DNA from: Phycisphaeraceae bacterium
Lineage (GTDB): Bacteria > Planctomycetota > Phycisphaerae > Phycisphaerales > Phycisphaeraceae
NCBI GenBank assembly: GCA_029260675.1
Contig: JAJDCV010000216.1
Location: 1 to 5,680, forward strand
DNA: 5,680 nucleotides
Direction of reading: 5' to 3'
Every line of letters starts with the position of its first letter. Position 1 is the first letter of the stretch. A program made the translations under genes and the position numbers. The notes under the pieces are model-generated. The model was not told where the DNA came from. It worked only from the letters and a program-made list of their open reading frames with translations, and ran no database searches. Shown here piece by piece: positions 5,222-5,680 of the stretch.

Positions 5222-5252
5222 CCGTAATCCATGGCAGATAATCCCGTAATCC
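5222..5252. repeat. Direct repeat CCGTAATCC, 22-bp period
   Basis: CCGTAATCC occurs at 5222-5230 and again at 5244-5252, exactly 22 bp apart start to start, about two helical turns, with GATAAT (5237-5242) between. It lies 58-88 bp before the CpaF-like ATG. This spacing suits tandem binding by a regulator to one face of the DNA, but that is inference. Confidence 0.45.
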
Positions 5253-5309
5253 GGTCCCGTCTTGTACGGTAGGCCGACCCTCTTCAAGACTCGGTGGTAA
5301 CATATCCCC

Positions 5310-5680
5310 ATGCCCTCCCACAAGCTGTTCGTCAGGACTGTTGAGCATTACCTGGCGCCGATCAAGGCGTTTCTGGATGATGCCGGCGTGACCGAGGTCA
5401 TGATCAATCGGGCCGACGAGATCTATATTGAGAAAGACGGGAAGGTCAGCAAGACCGACGCCCGGTTCGCCGACCAGGAGGCTTTCGAGGCGGCGATCAA
5501 CAACATCCTGCAGTTCACCGGGCGATCGCTCAGCGACGACCAGCCCCTGATCGACTCACGCCTGCCCGACGGCTCGCGCGTCCACGTCGCCAAGGCCCCC
5601 GCTGCGCGGAACGGCACGAGCGTCGCCATCCGTAAGTTCAGCCAGATGGTCCTGGACATCGACTGGCTGATCGAGCTGGG
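5310..5680 (+). CDS. CpaF/TadA-type secretion ATPase, N-terminal part (runs off window)
   Basis: Only the first 123 codons are in the window; the gene continues past 5680. The segment matches the N-terminal domain of CpaF/TadA ATPases of the type II/IV secretion superfamily, which power assembly of Tad (Flp) pili at the inner membrane. Key stretches are VTEVMIN (27-33) with EIYIEKDGK (37-45), the GRSLSDDQPLIDSRLPDGSR run (71-90) with the conserved D-RLPDGSRV, and TSVAIRKF (103-110), equivalent to the family's ltIRkF. The Walker A and B motifs would lie further on. The start is tightly bounded: an in-frame TAA at 5298-5300 leaves ATG 5310 as the first start codon. The ribosome binding site is weak (GGTGG, 12 nt away). 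Related superfamily ATPases (VirB11, PilB/GspE) are less likely given the RLPDGSRV and IRKF pattern. The PilZ gene is upstream on the same strand. Confidence 0.87.
   Translation, partial: MPSHKLFVRTVEHYLAPIKAFLDDAGVTEVMINRADEIYIEKDGKVSKTDARFADQEAFEAAINNILQFTGRSLSDDQPLIDSRLPDGSRVHVAKAPAARNGTSVAIRKFSQMVLDIDWLIEL

Noticed and set aside
1..5680. CRISPR array, insertion sequence or defence island
   Set aside because: There are no regularly spaced long repeats, no transposase-like or nuclease-like proteins, and all clear genes are housekeeping or pilus-related.

Overview
The window is about 60% GC and is organised as short operons or single genes on both strands. The mix suggests a free-living Gram-negative-type bacterium. 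It has a lipobox-bearing M48 protease, a UbiE/MenG quinone methyltransferase, a PilZ c-di-GMP receptor and the start of a CpaF/TadA-type pilus ATPase. GC-rich REP-like palindromes, heptad repeats, a codon style rich in GAC/GTC/ATC and the absence of an encoded CCA on the tRNA would fit a planctomycete such as a Phycisphaerae member. That placement is an inference without a database search.

Layout, left to right. Positions 81-193 hold a minus-strand tRNA-Pro(GGG) and its intrinsic terminator. Positions 194-405 are intergenic and carry a nested REP/BIME-like palindrome cluster. ubiE/menG (406-1200, minus) has one degenerate heptanucleotide array over its stop codon and another inside it. Upstream on the same strand is the M48 lipoprotein protease (1339-2262, minus). 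A 497-bp gap (2263-2759) then leads to a plus-strand gene for a B12-binding-fold protein (2760-3476). A terminator-like hairpin lies just before this gene, which suggests transcription attenuation or a small RNA. A strong terminator (3507-3536) follows it. A PfkB-family, 1-phosphofructokinase-like kinase (3614-4603, minus, GTG start) is divergent from a single-domain PilZ protein (4739-5062, plus). After 247 bp with two adjacent hairpins and a 22-bp-spaced direct repeat, a CpaF-like ATPase begins at 5310 and runs off the window.

Functionally this is mostly housekeeping: translation, menaquinone/ubiquinone methylation, envelope proteolysis and sugar phosphate metabolism. It then passes into what is probably the start of a Tad/type IV-like pilus locus, with a c-di-GMP receptor next to it. 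I found no clear novel multi-gene system. The most interesting signals are non-coding: the possible attenuator before the B12-fold gene, the compensated palindromes after ubiE, the two heptad arrays, and the switch-like hairpins and spaced repeats upstream of the CpaF-like gene. The B12-fold protein also lacks the cobalt-ligating histidine motif and may sense something else.
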